A stretch of 64,000 nucleotides of DNA from Alisma plantago-aquatica. Its lineage: Eukaryota; Streptophyta; Magnoliopsida; Alismatales; Alismataceae. The DNA lies in NCBI GenBank assembly GCA_963693085.1, contig OY856413.1:540816879-540880878 (forward strand), written 5' to 3'. A program made the position numbers and the translations under genes. Shown here in pieces: positions 60,846-64,000 of this stretch; positions within the stretch are counted from its first letter, which is position 1; each line of letters starts with the position of its first letter. Below the pieces are notes generated by a model. The model saw only the letters and a program-made list of their open reading frames with translations, did no database searches and was not told the DNA's origin.

Positions 60846-61747
60846 TTAGTTTGGAGGTTTTGGAACCCAAACTAACTCAACATCTTTTCTCTTGTAAGGG
60901 CATGAAAAAGAATAGTGACCAAGGCGCAAACAATAATGACAACATATTGAGTCAACTTCATATCTTTTTCTATGGTTGTGTTCTATGTTGTTCTTGGGTG
61001 AAGATGTTCCTTTAGGTACATATATAGATTGATATGCTTGTGTCTTTCTCCAACTAGGTTGTTGATAGGATTTCCCCTTAGGCTTGTAACCTAGTCCTCT
61101 TCTCCCAATTTGATGATAGGGATTATCTAGGATTTGATCAAGAATGTCATTATTATTTAAACTACTAACTTTTTGTTGTAACTTAGCAATCTCATCTATT
61201 CTCTTCTTGATATCTAGTTTTGCTTGATCTAGATTAGATGACAACGAATTTCTTTCTTTGACAATAGAGTCATAATCTAGATGGGTGCACAAGATGGGTT
61301 GTTTTTGAAGATCGTTCACTTGGGTTTGCAAATTAGTCTTTTCTAAAGAAAGAAGATTGCAATCTGCCTCTATAGATTTTATCTTGATATCATGATCTTC
61401 AATGATCTTTTTAAGATCTTCATTTTCAGATATAATAGCAAGAAGTTTAGCATGTAGTTCATCATTTGCTTTATTTGATTTTTTAATTTCTTCTTGCACT
61501 CAACATATTTATTATGTGTTTCTTCAAGACTAGCAACTAGTTCTTCTTTAGATAAATCAAAAAGACTTACTTCTTCTTCTTCTTCACTAGTTGTAGCAAT
61601 AAAACAATCTTTGTGCTCATCTTCCTTCTTTGATCTCCATGGGAAGCTAGATGTTGTGTGGCTTGTTCCTAAGCACCAATTACAGCATGTTGTAGATTTG
61701 TTCAGGCTGCACCTTTTGTTGTGGTTGTAATCACCATCACCCTCCAT
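60846..61747 (-). pseudogene. V truncated gag (Sirevirus-like), one frameshift
   Basis: Two overlapping reading frames: 61747-61379 (starting MEGDGDYNHNK) and 61499-60846 (217 codons). Joined across a one-base shift near 61497 they give a Gag C-terminal half. In order: a zinc knuckle with its last cysteine replaced (CNWCLGTSHTTSSF), an acidic run EEEEEVSLF, a long coiled coil (about 110 residues rich in E, K, L, I: KANDELHAKLLAIISENEDL and onward), a basic linker, and a good CCHC knuckle CHYCLRLGHYSFSC (near 60910-60951). The tail is LVWVPKPPN. The ATG lies about 30 bases after the primer site, so the usual N-terminal capsid part is absent. The family is Sirevirus-like by the coiled coil between knuckles; function unproven. 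Confidence 0.75.
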
Positions 61748-61777
61748 TCTTCAAGACCTGGTTAGGGTTCCTTGAAG

Positions 61778-61792
61778 CCTGCTCTGATACCA
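61778..61792 (-). promoter_or_regulatory. V primer-binding site
   Basis: Complement reads TGGTATCAGAGCAGG, matching initiator tRNA-Met, two bases inside the 5' LTR end. Confidence 0.92.
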
Positions 61793-62529
61793 ATTGAAAA
61801 ACACTAGGGGGGGTGAATAGAGTTTTTAAAATATTTTATAAATAATTTAACTCAAACAACCACAAATGCAAATGGAAGAAGGAGACAGGTGTTTAGAGTG
61901 GTTCCAACTTTAGCAAATACTAAAGTTGTCAGTCCACTACCCGGTTGCTTACCAAACCGGGATTTTGAAAGTATTTATTTTATTACCTTCACAAGGATTT
62001 ATATAAAATACAATACTTTCTGTACACCCCTTGAACAACCTTCACTAGAAGTAGATGCACCAACTTGAGGTAGCCTTCTTGAAGTAACTTCAAGCTCCCC
62101 CTTGAAGTAGCCTTCCTCTCTAGAAGTAACCTCCCATTGCACCAACCTTCTTGAAGTAGCTCAAGGTCCCCTTCTTCACCAAGAAGATCTCCACCCTCTC
62201 CAATCCATAGCCTCTAACCTAGGAGTAGCAAGGAGAGTACAAACAATAATAGAGAACAAGAAAGGAAAAGGAAATTATAACTTATCCTTTTGTAGCACAA
62301 GGCTTGATTTGCCTAGATCAAGCATATAGATCTCCTAGCCAAAGTGTATGTAATTGTAATTGCAGTGGATAGGAGATGCTAGCCTATGGGACACGAATTT
62401 TGAGCTATGGAAAGAAGTAGCCAATTGTCACAATGCTCAATTGCTCACAACAGATAGCACAAAGTCAATGTATGCTCAAAGATTGCTCAAGTGTAACAAG
62501 TAAGTGTATTTAGGTGTCCTAAGGCATGT

Positions 62530-62541
62530 CCTATTTATAGG
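62530..62541 (-). promoter_or_regulatory. TATA box of V LTR
   Basis: CCTATAAATAG on the minus strand (complement of CTATTTATAGG). It lies about 60-340 bp downstream of the palindrome and AACGG zone, in the order enhancer, TATA, transcribed region. The 3' LTR copy is at 56631-56641. Confidence 0.75.
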
Positions 62542-62602
62542 AATGTCCTACAAGTGATTAAGGACGTTCTAGACACCTTCTAGGGGTTTCTAAGTGCTTA
62601 AC

Positions 62603-62806
62603 TAGCCGTTAGGTACAAGTTTGTTGCTTTAGTAACGGCTAAATAATTAATTCTGCAGTTTCTGTCAGAGATCATCTTGGTCGAGAAATAGTCGACCGAG
62701 ACTCCTACTCGGTCGACGTTTTGTCGACCGACAGGCTCTCTGGATCAAGTGTATGCAACGTTCATCTCCAACTGCCAACCACCTTGTCAGCTGTGTCTAA
62801 CGGCTA
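62603..62806. promoter_or_regulatory. MSA-like AACGG motifs in V LTR
   Basis: CCTAACGGCTA (complement of 62603-62613) and TCTAACGGCTA (62796-62806) each fit the mitosis-specific activator consensus YCYAACGGYYA. AGTAACGGCTA (62631-62641) is a near match. All lie upstream of the TATA box. A role is inference. Confidence 0.5.
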
Positions 62807-62874
62807 CTTGCGTCTTTCTCGGTCGAGAAGATTGTCGACCGAGAGTGTCTCGGTCGAGGAGTTAGTCGACCGAG
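62676..62874. repeat. Palindrome cluster in V 5' LTR
   Basis: Four units of GGTCGA-N7/8-TCGACC: 62676-62700, 62710-62730 (CGGTCGAC-GTTTT-GTCGACCG), 62817-62844 and 62848-62872. Outer bases extend most to CTCGGTCGA / TCGACCGAG. The damaged partner cluster is 56777-56975. Confidence 0.9.
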
Positions 62875-64000
62875 GTTGACCCTGTTTCAATTTTTCAATT
62901 AAAGCACTAAGTATGTGTATGAGTGTGCATGTGTGACACTATTGAAGGGGATGACCTATCTAAATGTGGTGTTTAGCTAGGGAGAATCTAACGCTTGATT
63001 TACATGAAATCTAAGTACTTGTACATTATATATTTGTACAAGTTTTTTACAAAGCGATTACATTTCATGAAAATATAAACATGTAAGCATATGGATTTCC
63101 CTAGTACTGTGTCATCCACCTTAATCCTGCAACACTAAAGTAGCTCGTTAGATCAACAAGAATGAAATGTTTGTCATTATCAAAACAAAGGGATTTATAG
63201 ATGTCCATTTAGCCAACACCCTCTACTTGTTACCTTGCTAGTTGTCCATAGCTCATTCTTCTTTGCTTGTTAGTAGCTATTCTTGGAAGCCTTACATTCT
63301 ATTTTTGAGAATAGAACTTTGCTAAGTTGCTTCTATGAGATGCACCTTTCTTTTGGCTTGTTAGTATTGTCATATTGACGTAGAAGATGACTAAACCAAT
63401 ATGACATGCTAAACCGATATGCTTTCGTCTAAACCGATATACCTACCATGATGAGATTTGTTATGATCTAGCGATGGATAGTAAGGAACAGTGTTGAATA
63501 TTTATACTTTTAGTGGATTATGGAATTTTACTTGGGTAACCCTAATCCAATATACATATAATCTGATACACCCTAGCCTGATACACCTAGAGTTGAAAAG
63601 GGAAACATCTCCCTTGAGGTTCAACCGATACTACTCTAAGCCCTAGTGGACAATACCCCTTGATGATCTTTGAGGTTGATACCCTAGTTGTTGGTATGGC
63701 CAATAACCCATGATGGTGAAGGTGGTCGATATCTAAGGGATACTTAGGTCGATACCCTATGAGATTGTATGGACGATACACTTTCTCATCTACCTCTAAA
63801 CTGATATCATTTGAGGTGCCTGATACCTAGTGATGATAAATCGATACTCACCTTGAGGTTGGTATGTTGATACCCTATTTAGGTTGGTTTCCTGATGCCT
63901 AGTGATGATAAACTGATACTCACCTTGAGGTTGGTAGGTCAATTCCCTATTTAGGTTGGTTGCGCGATACCTAGGGTTAACTGATATCCTATGTGATGTT

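Larger units (their letters stand above)
55894..63218 (-). mobile_element. V: young Copia-type element without pol, carrying a 456-codon accessory gene
   Basis: LTRs 55894-57319 and 61795-63218 (on the minus strand TGTTGGCTAAAT to GTGTTTTTCA). A perfect target duplication CCCTC lies at 55889-55893 and 63219-63223. The primer site TGGTATCAGAGCAGG is the complement of 61778-61792, and the purine tract AAAAAGGGGGAGAT (complement of 57320-57333) precedes the 3' LTR. On the minus strand the 4.5 kb interior holds a truncated Gag (61747-60846), non-coding DNA, and an intact 456-codon ORF (59358-57988). No protease, integrase, reverse transcriptase or RNase H is present, so it must borrow them. The LTRs look about 98 percent identical by eye, the youngest pair in the window. 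Confidence 0.93.
61795..63218 (-). repeat. 5' LTR of V (1424 bp)
   Basis: On the minus strand: TGTTGG start, an enhancer-like zone of four CGGTCGA palindromes (62676-62874) with AACGG motifs, the TATA box, and the end just before the primer site. Confidence 0.95.
46092..64000 (+). mobile_element. Z: second Ty3/Gypsy chromovirus, decayed; 3' LTR split by V and cut by window end
   Basis: 5' LTR 46092-49951 (TGTAAGGACCCTGACCC to GGGCGTCACA), a degraded primer site (TTTGGATCAGAG from about 49958), gag-pol 50080-54715, and 3' LTR from 54754. The 3' LTR is interrupted by V (55894-63218) and continues to the window end. It is inserted in element Y's gag; the left flank is ACTAA, and the right flank is outside. 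Domain order plus chromodomain make it a chromovirus. It is more decayed than W, with dozens of stops. Confidence 0.92.
54754..64000 (+). repeat. 3' LTR of Z: pieces 54754-55893 and 63219-64000 (cut by window end)
   Basis: Starts TGTAAGGACCCTGACCC and tracks the 5' LTR to 55893 (5' LTR position about 47229). After V and its target duplication it resumes at 63224 with TACTTGTTACCTTGCTAG and runs to the window end (5' LTR position about 48040). About 1.9 kb is missing on the right. Confidence 0.92.

Noticed and set aside
61494..61730. 78-codon plus-strand ORF
   Set aside because: Antisense shadow of the V gag acidic region.

Overview
The window is plant nuclear DNA made almost entirely of nested LTR retrotransposons. 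The evidence is chromodomain-bearing Ty3/Gypsy elements, Ty1/Copia elements primed by initiator tRNA-Met (TGGTATCAGAGC-type primer sites), a Cassandra-type TRIM carrying a 5S-rRNA-derived sequence, and a CACTA-like transposon end. I found no convincing host gene, tRNA gene or functional rRNA gene. The texture is that of intergenic heterochromatin in a medium to large flowering-plant genome; I cannot name the species from sequence alone.

Left part. Positions 1-7150 are a minus-strand, coding-free LTR element (LARD-like) with 3.1 kb LTRs. It sits in the 3' end of Copia element X (7151-14014). X's 3' LTR is split by S1, a 4.4 kb LTR-like insertion (7837-12269). 14015-16718 is anonymous AT-rich DNA with a 660 bp tandem duplication.

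Middle part. Copia element U starts with its 5' LTR at 16719 and runs, repeatedly interrupted, to about 30660. A 750 bp inverted repeat of its own integrase, a minus-strand LTR end and a CACTA end disturb its pol gene (19229-21530). Cassandra (22918-29577, TSD ATCAT) splits pol between reverse transcriptase and RNase H. Inside Cassandra's second LTR lies solo-LTR-like S2 (23569-29439), and inside S2 lies the small LTR element T (25280-28158).

Right part. Copia element Y (from 30661) is inserted in the 3' end of U. Its 5' LTR holds W, a complete 11.2 kb chromovirus (32633-43859, TSD GATGT). Y's gag is cut at 46092 by a second chromovirus, Z, whose 3' LTR is in turn split by V (55894-63218, TSD CCCTC). 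Nesting is therefore U > Y > Z > V, at least four insertions deep.

Almost every pol or gag gene is dead, mainly through stop codons explained by C-to-T or G-to-A change. The exception is V, a young minus-strand Copia-type element. V lacks pol but keeps an intact 456-codon gene resembling the 'putative plant transposon protein' family. That gene has its own TATA box, a cluster of AACGG motifs matching the plant mitosis-specific activator (MSA) element, and an array of CGGTCGA...TCGACCG mini-palindromes that recurs in V's LTRs. This is the most interesting system in the window.
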